A stretch of 22,202 nucleotides of DNA from Actinomycetes bacterium. Its GTDB lineage: Bacteria; Actinomycetota; Actinomycetes; Actinomycetales; Demequinaceae. Both the position numbers and the translations under genes were made by a program. The notes below the pieces were generated by a model. The model was not told where the DNA came from. It worked only from the letters and a program-made list of their open reading frames with translations, and ran no database searches. Where the stretch lies: contig JAEYOR010000038.1 in assembly GCA_023411615.1 (NCBI GenBank), forward strand, positions 1 through 22,202, in the 5' to 3' direction. Shown in pieces: positions 1 through 6,851 of this stretch. Position 1 is the first letter of the stretch, and each line of letters opens with the position of its first letter.

Positions 1-33
1 TCGCGCCCCCCCACTTTTTGTTCACATGACGAC

Positions 34-2967
34 CTACGCCTGCATCGCCTCCTCAAGGCGAGTCTCGGCCTCAATCGCGCGCTCAAGCGCGGTTTGGAGC
101 CTTTGCTGGGCTTCGCCGTACGCGGCGAAGTCGTTATTGCGTAGCGCCTCTTGGCCTTCCTTGAGCGCCGCGTTCGCATCCTCAAGTGCCGCCTTGAGGT
201 CATCGCGGGCATCGCCCACCTCGGGGGTCTCCGGCACGGCAGGTGTGTCAGGCGTGTCAGGGGTATCAGGGGTCTCCGGCGTGTCAGGAGCCTCAGGCGC
301 GTCCGGCATCTCAGGAGCGGCACCGTCGCCAAAGACCTGGTCGAGCGCCTCGGGCAAGGTGTCCGCAAAGCCCACCTCGTCACCGAAGGACACGAATACC
401 TTCTGAAGCAGAGGGAACTGGGTGCCCGTCGACGACTTCACGTAGACAGGCTGCACATAGAGCAGACCGCCACCCACCGGCAACGTGAGGAGATTGCCGT
501 TATTCACCACCGTCTCGCCTTGGCGCAACAGGTTGAGCACGCGTTGCGCCTCGGGATCCGTGTTGAATTGGTTCTGCACTTGGCCCGGTCCAGACACCGT
601 GGTGTCGCGCGGCAACTCGAGAAGGCGGAACTTGCCGTAATCAGGGTGCTTCTCACCCGCCTTGTTCCCCGTCTCTGAGTTGACGGCGAGGAACCCCGTG
701 AGAATCTGACGCTCGGATGTGCCGCTCGGGATAAAGGTGCTCGTGATCGAGAACGACGGCTCGTCCTGGCCCGGCATCTGCAGGGTGAGGTAGTACGGGG
801 GCTGCTCTTGCGTCGTGTTGGTGGGATCCGAAGGCGTCCGCCAGAAGTCCTGGCCCGAGTAGAACTCGGAGGCATCCTCAACGTGGTAGCGCGTCAGCTG
901 ATAGCGCTGGATCGAGAACAGATCCTCCGGATAACGCATGTGGCTCATCAGGTCAGCCGACATCTCGGAGTACGGAATGACGGTGTTGGGGTACACCTTC
1001 TGCCATGTCTGGAGAATCGGATCCTCCGGTTCCCACGCATAGAGCGTGACGGAGCCGTCATAGGCGTTGACAACTGCCTTGACGGAGTTGCGCACATAGT
1101 TGAGCACCACCGGGTTAAGCGGGTCAGCGTCGGCAAAAAGCGACGTCGAGGTGATAGACGCCGAGTACGGGAAGTCCTGAGTTGTCGTATAGCCGTCGAC
1201 GATCCACACCACCTGCTCGTCGACCACCGCCGGGTAGGACGTGCCATCGAGCTCAAGGTATGGAGCAACCTTCTTCACGCGCTCAATCGGGTCGCGATCG
1301 TAGAGGATCTGCGACTCGGAGGTGACGCGGTCGGAGAAGAGAATCTGCTGCTCACCGAACTTGAGGGCGAACATGACCTTGGCAAAGGTGTTGTCGATGC
1401 GCGGTCCACCGTCACCCGAGTACGTCGTGTTGACCTGGCCGCCTGCAGCGTCGTCCGGGTAGTCAAGCTCCCACGGCGTCGTGCCCTCGGGGGCTCCCAC
1501 AATCGAGTAACCAGGCAAAGAAGGGCCAAAGTAGATCCGCGGCTCGTACTCGCCGAGCTCACCGGTTGAGGGGATGCCCTGTTGGTAGAAGAGCGGACGG
1601 CCGTCTGCAGCCAAGCGGTTTCCGTATGCCGCGACAACGCCAAAGCCATGGGTGTAGACCGTGTGGTCGTTGACCCATGACCGGTTTTCTTGGCTGAGGC
1701 CGGCGAGGTTGAGTTGACGCACCGCTATGACGGTGTCGCGAATCTCCTCGCCCACGCGGTAGCGGTCAACGGTGAGGCGGCTCGGGAACGAGTAGTACTG
1801 CTTGTTCTGCTGAAGCTGTTGGAACGTAGGCGACACGATGTTTGGATCGAGTAAGCGGATCTGTGCCGTCGTGTCAGCGTCGGCACGCAGTGCATCGGGA
1901 TCCGCTTCCGTCTTGGCCGCATATTGCCGAACGTCAATGTCATCGATGCCGTAGGCATAGCGTGTCGCATCGATATCGCGCTGGATGTATGGCGCCTCGT
2001 ACTCTTGCGCGTTCGGGTCCACCTGGAAGTTCTGGACGATTGCCGGGTACACCCCGCCAATGACAAGCGCAGACAGCGCCATGAGGCCGACGCCAGTGGC
2101 GGGGATACGCCAATCGCCGCGCCAGATGACGAGGAGGAACAACAGGCCGACGACAATGGCGATTCCGGCGAGGATTGAGCGCGCCGGCAGGATCGCGTTG
2201 ACATCCGTGTATGACGCACCCGAAAAGCGGTCGCCGTCGTTCAGAACGAGCGAGAAGCGGTCAAGGATGTAGTTGGCCGCGATGCCGACCATGACGAGGA
2301 AGCCAAGCACCGCGAGCTGGACACGCGCACCCCGCGAGGCGACAAAGCGTCGGCCGCCACCCGAGATGCCGCCATACAGGAGCTGAACAAAGGCCGCGAG
2401 AATCGCGCACAGGATGGTGATCGACAAGAAGAAGCCAACACCCGTGCGCAAAATCGGCAAGGTGAAGACGTAAAAGGATGCGTCGAGACCGAACTGCGGG
2501 TCCTCGAAGCCGAAAGACGTGCGGTTCAAGAAGGCGAGCACCTTCTCCCAACGCGTCGACATTGCACCGCCCGCGATGAGACCGACGACGACCGGCAACA
2601 CGACGATCACGACGCGCTCGATTGGCCGGATCTGCTCGCGGTACTGGTCAAGTGGAGTTGAGCGGGTGGCCGTGAGCGCAGGACGGACGGACTTTGCCCA
2701 TCGCAACGACGCCCACACGGCAAGGCCAGCGATTGCGGCAAAGATCGCGAAGAGCACGATGCGGGTCACCCACTGAGTGCGCCACACCTCGACGTAGCCG
2801 AGTTGGCGGTACCACTGAACCTCAGTCCAGATATTCGCCAAGAACACCGTTGCCACGATGAAACCGACCACCACGCCAATCGCGATTGCGAAAGGAGAGC
2901 GGCGGGTGGGCGGTGTTACAGGCCGGGGCCGCGGGGAACGCGCGGGACGGTCGTCGCCAAAACTCAC
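34..2967 (-). CDS. UPF0182 family seven-helix membrane protein
   Basis: Large membrane protein of the UPF0182 family, whose molecular function is unknown. About seven hydrophobic helices are visible near residues 25-45, 68-88, 119-139, 177-199, 216-235, 264-282 and 289-310. A soluble domain of more than 550 residues follows, probably outside the membrane. The C-terminus (about 885-977) is a Pro/Asp/Glu/Thr-rich repeat and then an Ala/Glu-rich, probably coiled-coil tail ending in EEAMQA. About 977 aa is normal for the family. I chose GTG at 2967 because AAGGAG (plus-strand 2977-2982) lies 9 nt upstream; an in-frame GTG at 2973 would leave only 3 nt. That earlier GTG touches the stop of the upstream PDZ-Lon gene, so the two are almost certainly co-transcribed and translationally coupled. 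Family call is confident; function is not known. Confidence 0.93.
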   Translation of the reverse strand: MSFGDDRPARSPRPRPVTPPTRRSPFAIAIGVVVGFIVATVFLANIWTEVQWYRQLGYVEVWRTQWVTRIVLFAIFAAIAGLAVWASLRWAKSVRPALTATRSTPLDQYREQIRPIERVVIVVLPVVVGLIAGGAMSTRWEKVLAFLNRTSFGFEDPQFGLDASFYVFTLPILRTGVGFFLSITILCAILAAFVQLLYGGISGGGRRFVASRGARVQLAVLGFLVMVGIAANYILDRFSLVLNDGDRFSGASYTDVNAILPARSILAGIAIVVGLLFLLVIWRGDWRIPATGVGLMALSALVIGGVYPAIVQNFQVDPNAQEYEAPYIQRDIDATRYAYGIDDIDVRQYAAKTEADPDALRADADTTAQIRLLDPNIVSPTFQQLQQNKQYYSFPSRLTVDRYRVGEEIRDTVIAVRQLNLAGLSQENRSWVNDHTVYTHGFGVVAAYGNRLAADGRPLFYQQGIPSTGELGEYEPRIYFGPSLPGYSIVGAPEGTTPWELDYPDDAAGGQVNTTYSGDGGPRIDNTFAKVMFALKFGEQQILFSDRVTSESQILYDRDPIERVKKVAPYLELDGTSYPAVVDEQVVWIVDGYTTTQDFPYSASITSTSLFADADPLNPVVLNYVRNSVKAVVNAYDGSVTLYAWEPEDPILQTWQKVYPNTVIPYSEMSADLMSHMRYPEDLFSIQRYQLTRYHVEDASEFYSGQDFWRTPSDPTNTTQEQPPYYLTLQMPGQDEPSFSITSTFIPSGTSERQILTGFLAVNSETGNKAGEKHPDYGKFRLLELPRDTTVSGPGQVQNQFNTDPEAQRVLNLLRQGETVVNNGNLLTLPVGGGLLYVQPVYVKSSTGTQFPLLQKVFVSFGDEVGFADTLPEALDQVFGDGAAPEMPDAPEAPDTPETPDTPDTPDTPAVPETPEVGDARDDLKAALEDANAALKEGQEALRNNDFAAYGEAQQRLQTALERAIEAETRLEEAMQA
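224..313 (-). repeat. Ten imperfect 9-bp tandem repeats inside the UPF0182 gene
   Basis: On the plus strand ten consecutive 9-bp units run from 224 to 313, mostly of the form GGNGTNTCA (for example ggcgtgtca at 251-259 and again at 278-286). On the coding strand they encode a low-complexity Pro-Asp/Glu-Thr/Ala tripeptide ladder between the soluble domain and the coiled-coil tail. Because the unit is a multiple of three, slippage would change tail length without a frameshift. Confidence 0.8.
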
Positions 2968-2973
2968 GGGCAC

Positions 2974-4107
2974 TTACTCCTTCTCCACTGCTGCACGGCA
3001 TGTGAGCAGATCAGCAGTGTCATTTTGGCCGATCGCAACAATGGCCGTATAAGCGTCGGTCAGGTTGTCTACCGCATAAACGTCGAGACCAGCGGGAATG
3101 TGCCCCACCACGTCCTCGCAGTTTTCGATCGGCGCGAGGAATGCCGTTGCTCCGGCCGCGACAGCACCGTCCATCTTGTGCTCGATGCCGCCAATGGGAG
3201 AGACATCTCCGTCAATGTCAATGGCTCCCGTGCCCGCCACATGAGCGCCATTGAGCTCATCGATCGGCGTCAACTTGTCCATGATGGCGAGAGCAAACAT
3301 GAGGCCCGCGCTCGGACCCGAAACCTCGGCGATGCCCACCGTGACGGTAATCGGCAAGTCGAAGGTCGGGAGAACGAAGATGCCCATGCGGGCGACGTCC
3401 GGATCATCGTCGTATGAGATGAGGGGGAACGTCAGTTCAAGCTCTTCCGTGCCTCGCAGGACAGTGAAGGTGGCCTCATCGCCAGGCCGACGCTTCTCGA
3501 GCTCAGAGGTCAAGTCGTTGTAGGAGCGGAACTGCTCACCATCGATCGCCACGAGCACGTCGCCGTCTTCAAGGATGCCGAGCGCACCGGATTCTTCCGT
3601 GATTCCGTCAACCGTGAGAGTGGTCGGGACCACCTCGCCAAGGGCCTCGATCGCGGCCACCGTCGCCGACTCTTGAGAGATGACCCACATCTCGTGACTC
3701 TCTTCAGCCTCCTGCTGTTGCTGTTCCGGAGTGCCAAAGATGTCTTCTTCGGGTTGTACCGTGCGGTTGTCCGAGAAGTACGAACCGATGACGTGACCCA
3801 GAGTGAAGGTCCGTGATCCGCCGCGGCTGAATGACACCGTCGTGAGCCGCAGCTCCCCTGAAGACGCATACGTCGGCTGGCCCTCGATGCTGATCACCGA
3901 TGTGCCGTCGTAGGCAGCGAGAGTGTCATACGTAGGGCCAGCCTGCGCGATCGCGAAGGGCGCAGGCGCCACGGTGAGGATGCTGATCATCAAAGACGCC
4001 ACGAGACCAGTGGCCGCCATCACCCCCGCTCTGCGCGTGGGAGGTCGTTCAGACAGCGGAACGTCGAAGCCGGGAGGGGGATACGTCACGCCACCATCAT
4101 TGCCCAT
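2974..4107 (-). CDS. Membrane-anchored PDZ and Lon-like (S16) serine protease, YlbL/Rv3194c type
   Basis: Single-pass membrane protein with one hydrophobic helix near residues 28-50 (following a short Pro-rich cytoplasmic N-terminus), a PDZ domain in the middle (GALGILEDGDVLVAIDGEQF) and a C-terminal Lon-type proteolytic domain. The Lon Ser-Lys dyad is visible: Ser in GPSAGLMFAL and Lys in GGIEHKMDGAVAAGA. There is no ATPase domain, as in the YlbL-like family, so it is probably an ATP-independent extracytoplasmic protease; the substrate is unknown. Start: ATG at 4107. A TTG at 4125 is in frame but falls inside the palindrome shared with the divergent gene. The stop TAA (2976-2974) immediately precedes the UPF0182 start region, suggesting the two work at the same membrane site (inference). 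Its promoter should lie in the short divergent region with the DUF2342 gene. Confidence 0.92.
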   Translation of the reverse strand: MGNDGGVTYPPPGFDVPLSERPPTRRAGVMAATGLVASLMISILTVAPAPFAIAQAGPTYDTLAAYDGTSVISIEGQPTYASSGELRLTTVSFSRGGSRTFTLGHVIGSYFSDNRTVQPEEDIFGTPEQQQQEAEESHEMWVISQESATVAAIEALGEVVPTTLTVDGITEESGALGILEDGDVLVAIDGEQFRSYNDLTSELEKRRPGDEATFTVLRGTEELELTFPLISYDDDPDVARMGIFVLPTFDLPITVTVGIAEVSGPSAGLMFALAIMDKLTPIDELNGAHVAGTGAIDIDGDVSPIGGIEHKMDGAVAAGATAFLAPIENCEDVVGHIPAGLDVYAVDNLTDAYTAIVAIGQNDTADLLTCRAAVEKE

Positions 4108-4110
4108 AGC

Positions 4111-4140
4111 GAACGACACCCCCAATTGGGTGTGCCGTTC
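4111..4140. promoter_or_regulatory. Interrupted palindrome between divergent PDZ-Lon and DUF2342 genes
   Basis: GAACG (4111-4115) pairs with CGTTC (4136-4140), and ACACCC with GGGTGT, around a perfect central palindrome CCCAATTGGG at 4121-4130. The right half carries two extra bases (GC). It sits between the two divergent starts (ATG 4107 minus, ATG 4182 plus), so an operator for a dimeric regulator or overlapping promoter control is plausible. No regulator is identified. Confidence 0.4.
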
Positions 4141-4181
4141 GTTACCGTTGTGACACAGAGCGTGTACGCAAAGGAGACGAC

Positions 4182-5555
4182 ATGGCGGACGCCGAAGAGC
4201 AGTGGAAGAAACTGCTCCGAGAACTGTTCGGCGCCGATGCGGATGAGGCGCTCGAAGAAATGAAGCGCATGGGGATGGATCCCGCGATGCTGGCCCAAGC
4301 GTCGGGCATGGCGGACTCCCCCGCGATGCTCGACCACGTGATGAGCCAAATTCGCGCGCTCATGTCGCAATCGGTCGGACAAGATGTCAACTGGACGCTC
4401 GCGCATGACGTGGCGCGGGGTGTCGCGGCCCAAGGTGGCGACCCGACCGTCTCCGCAGCGCAAGCACGCGAGTACCGTGCCGCTGTCTCGGAGGCCGAGT
4501 TATGGCTCGACGCCGCCACCGACTTCGACCCTGCACGGAGCCAGCCGGCGGTGTGGAGCCGCGCGGAGTGGGTCGAGGCGACACTGCCGATGTGGCGCTT
4601 TCTCGCAGGCCCTGTCGCCTCCTCGGTCTCGCAAGCGCTCGGCGGTGTCTTGCGAAGTGAGGCCGGCCTCAGGGACGCGGAGGGAGCCCAAGGCCTCATC
4701 GACTCGGTGAGCCCCACAGTTTGCGGAATGCACATGGGCCAGGCGGCGGGAGCGATGGCCCGCGAAGCATTTGGGGCGACGGATCTCGGTGTGCCACTCA
4801 TTGACGAACCGCGGGTGGTGTTGGTGCCGCGTGCCGTCGAAGCTTTCGCCGACGGTCTCGATGTCGATCTCACCAGCGTCCGCCTCTACCTCGCTCTTCG
4901 TGAGGCGGCACACGTCCGGCTTTTCCAGGCCGCGGCCTGGCTGCCTGGGCATTTGCGAGGGCTCGTCGAGCGCTATGCACAAGGAGTCAGCGTGGACCTT
5001 GACGCTTTGGACACCGCAGTGCACGACGCTGGCATGGGTGACCCGAGCGCACTTCAGGAGGCGCTGACAACTGGCATCTTCTCTCCACACCACTCGGAGG
5101 CGCAGCGGGAGACGCTCACGTCGTTGGAAACGTGGCTCGCTCTTATCGAGGGCTGGGTGGACGAGGTCACGTCCCGCGCTGCGATGGCGCATTTGGCTTC
5201 GCTCGGGCAACTCCGCGAGATGATGCGCCGCCGCCGAGCAGCAGGCGGACCGGCTGAAGACACGTTCGAAACGCTCCTCGGTCTCACTCTGCGGCCCCGC
5301 CAGTCGCGAGACGCTTCCCAGTTGTGGCATGCACTGACGAATCGCATTGGCGCGGAGGGTCGCGACGCCCTGTGGAGGCATCCTGACGTCTTGCCAGACA
5401 CCGATGCTTTGGGGCGGTGGCAGGAGTGGGTCGACAGCGCGGCAGCGCCACATCAGGTGGACGACATGGACAAAGAAATCGAAGCGCTGCTCAGCGGAAC
5501 GTGGGAGCAATCACACCCTCCAGAGGACGAATCAGACACGAAGGGCGGTTCTTAG
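4182..5555 (+). CDS. DUF2342 zinc-dependent metalloprotease-like protein (Rv3195 type)
   Basis: 457-aa protein of the DUF2342 family, annotated elsewhere as zinc-dependent metalloprotease or 'F420 biosynthesis associated'; no activity can be proved from sequence. The family signature REAAHxRLF is visible at residues 240-248 (R240 E241 A242 A243 H244 V245 R246 L247 F248), and the conserved stretch ETWLALIEGWVDEV lies further on. The C-terminal half shows the family pattern GGPAEDTFETLLGLTLRPR before the final HPDVLP segment. There is no signal peptide, so it is probably cytoplasmic. Start ATG at 4182 has AAGGAG 5 nt upstream. It is transcribed away from the PDZ-Lon/UPF0182 pair, an arrangement also found in mycobacteria as I remember it, which hints at a shared envelope or proteolysis role (inference). 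Confidence 0.9.
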   Translation: MADAEEQWKKLLRELFGADADEALEEMKRMGMDPAMLAQASGMADSPAMLDHVMSQIRALMSQSVGQDVNWTLAHDVARGVAAQGGDPTVSAAQAREYRAAVSEAELWLDAATDFDPARSQPAVWSRAEWVEATLPMWRFLAGPVASSVSQALGGVLRSEAGLRDAEGAQGLIDSVSPTVCGMHMGQAAGAMAREAFGATDLGVPLIDEPRVVLVPRAVEAFADGLDVDLTSVRLYLALREAAHVRLFQAAAWLPGHLRGLVERYAQGVSVDLDALDTAVHDAGMGDPSALQEALTTGIFSPHHSEAQRETLTSLETWLALIEGWVDEVTSRAAMAHLASLGQLREMMRRRRAAGGPAEDTFETLLGLTLRPRQSRDASQLWHALTNRIGAEGRDALWRHPDVLPDTDALGRWQEWVDSAAAPHQVDDMDKEIEALLSGTWEQSHPPEDESDTKGGS

Positions 5556-5654
5556 GAGGTATTGTCGGCTACCGCGTCTACGCTTGACGCAATGGATCCC
5601 CGACGGGGGACTCTTGCGGCGCAAGCCGCTCAATTGCAAGAAGGAGAAATGCTC

Positions 5655-5813
5655 ATGGCCGATAAGTACCAGGGCGAGTTTTACTGCGTGAAGTGCAAGG
5701 CCAAGCGTGAGACCGAGGGCGACATCGTCGTTTCAGAGAACGGTCGTCGCATGGCAAAGGCCACGTGCCCCGAGTGCGGCACCAAGCTGAACCGCATCCT
5801 CGGTAAGGCGTAA
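5655..5813 (+). CDS. DUF5679 small zinc-ribbon protein (52 aa)
   Basis: Very small basic protein with four cysteines in two CxxC pairs (C11/C14 and C38/C41), a zinc-ribbon layout matching actinobacterial DUF5679 proteins. Between the pairs it has the basic/polar stretch NGRRMAKAT, so nucleic-acid or ribosome binding is possible but unproven. Start ATG at 5655 has AAGGAG (5641-5646) 8 nt upstream; an ATG at 5649 is only 2 nt from that site and is less likely. A strong terminator follows the stop by 17 nt, so it probably has its own transcript or ends the DUF2342 transcript (99 nt upstream). Real gene with high confidence; function unknown. Confidence 0.88.
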   Translation: MADKYQGEFYCVKCKAKRETEGDIVVSENGRRMAKATCPECGTKLNRILGKA

Positions 5814-5830
5814 CCGCTTCAAGACGTCAA

Positions 5831-5859
5831 GGCCGGGCGCCGTCTGGTGCCCGGCCTTT
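5831..5859 (+). terminator. Rho-independent terminator after the DUF5679 gene
   Basis: An 11-bp stem (ggccgggcgcc 5831-5841 with ggtgcccggcc 5846-5856, one G-T wobble) around the tetraloop gtct is followed by a short T run (ttt). It lies 17 nt past the stop codon and is the clearest terminator in the window. Confidence 0.85.
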
Positions 5860-5913
5860 GTCGTCCCTGTGGACAAGCGACATTGGGTCGATTCCGGGTG
5901 GCACGCTGGCACC

Positions 5914-6843
5914 ATGAGGATGCGATGGGGGACGCGGGTGCTCGACCGCGGGGACGGAACCGTCCAGATCGGCACACGCCCAGGGTTGATCCTCGCGGGC
6001 CTCAGCGCTGCGCAACGCGTCTTTGTCGAACGGCTCGAAACGTCGGCGAGCGTGACAACGCTTCAGCAACAGCGTCATCGCGAGCTTCTCGACACCCTTG
6101 CCGAGGCCGATCTTCTTGAACCTGCGGCGCCGCCGAGCCGCACGCTCGGCGTGACGGACGGAGGACCCATTGGCGTCGCCATTGGGCTCGCCGCTGCCCG
6201 AGACGGCTGGGCCGTCCGCTTTGTCGACAACGGCGGCATTGAGTACGCACCCCCGGGCACGTACAGCACCGGTGTCATTGCTTCCGCCCGGCACGGCGCT
6301 GCGTGTGCGACCGTGCGTTCCCACGTGCCGATGGCGCAGGTGACCGCAGGAGAGGGACCGGCCGACGCCTGGGTCATTGTCTCTGGCGGCGCACCCGGTC
6401 TCGATGCCGCGCTCGCCCTCATGGCCCGTGACACAGCCCATCTGTTTGTGTCGGTTGATGAGCTGGGTGCCCGCGTGGGGCCATTTGTCGAGCCCGGCGA
6501 CAGCGCATGCGGTTGGTGCGATGGACTCGCCCGCGCTGATGAGGACGAGGCATGGCCACTCCTCGCACTTCAGTTGAGTGCCCCCACGCCTGCCGCACGC
6601 CTCGCGTCGGCAGATGTCGTCGCGGGCGTGACCGCGCTCGCTATTGGCGCATGCGGTGCATGGCGCCACGGAGACGCCTCGAGGTGGACAAATGCGAGGT
6701 GGCTGCTCACCACGGGCCAGCCGGTCGCTTATCAGGCAGTATCACCGCATCGGCTGTGCGGATGCGGCGCCGCTGGCTCCGTGGGCGATGACCTCGCGGC
6801 GAGGCGGGCTCGCGTGCCGTCCAATGAGCCCTCAGTGGAGTAA
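5914..6843 (+). CDS. Orphan ThiF/E1-like protein related to TOMM cyclodehydratase leader-binding partners
   Basis: 309-aa protein resembling the ThiF-like (ocin-ThiF) half of azole/azoline cyclodehydratases. Visible traits are a degenerate Rossmann nucleotide loop GGPIG (83-87) where ThiF/MoeB have GxGxxG; the family-typical segment PGDSACGWCDGLARADEDEAWP with C199 and C202; and a second cysteine pair HRLCGCG (C282, C284). The pairs match the E1-superfamily structural zinc site, although the second is CxC rather than CxxC. No YcaO, precursor peptide or dehydrogenase gene is in the window, so this is probably a stand-alone paralogue without known TOMM activity. Start: ATG 5914 fits the typical N-terminus (MRMRWGTRVL); GTG 5869 and ATG 5920 are alternatives, and no SD decides. 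It ends 8 bp from the converging uvrD2 stop. Confidence 0.7.
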   Translation: MRMRWGTRVLDRGDGTVQIGTRPGLILAGLSAAQRVFVERLETSASVTTLQQQRHRELLDTLAEADLLEPAAPPSRTLGVTDGGPIGVAIGLAAARDGWAVRFVDNGGIEYAPPGTYSTGVIASARHGAACATVRSHVPMAQVTAGEGPADAWVIVSGGAPGLDAALALMARDTAHLFVSVDELGARVGPFVEPGDSACGWCDGLARADEDEAWPLLALQLSAPTPAARLASADVVAGVTALAIGACGAWRHGDASRWTNARWLLTTGQPVAYQAVSPHRLCGCGAAGSVGDDLAARRARVPSNEPSVE

Positions 6844-6851
6844 CGGATCCG

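Noticed and set aside
224..313. The 9-bp tandem repeats as a CRISPR or regulatory iteron array
   Set aside because: There are no spacers, and the units are in frame and coding within a conserved gene.
808..1569. Plus-strand open frame of 253 codons inside the UPF0182 gene
   Set aside because: Antisense shadow; the minus-strand reading is the conserved family protein.
4500..5510. Long minus-strand open frame (336 codons) opposite the DUF2342 gene
   Set aside because: It is a high-GC shadow of the plus-strand gene: no domain is recognisable and the plus-strand product has clear family motifs.
5584..5613. TTGACG (5584-5589) as a -35 box for the DUF5679 gene
   Set aside because: No acceptable -10 hexamer lies 16-18 bp downstream.
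5827..6669. Minus-strand open frame of 280 codons opposite the ThiF-like gene
   Set aside because: It would run through the terminator and lacks recognisable motifs; the plus-strand protein has family hallmarks.
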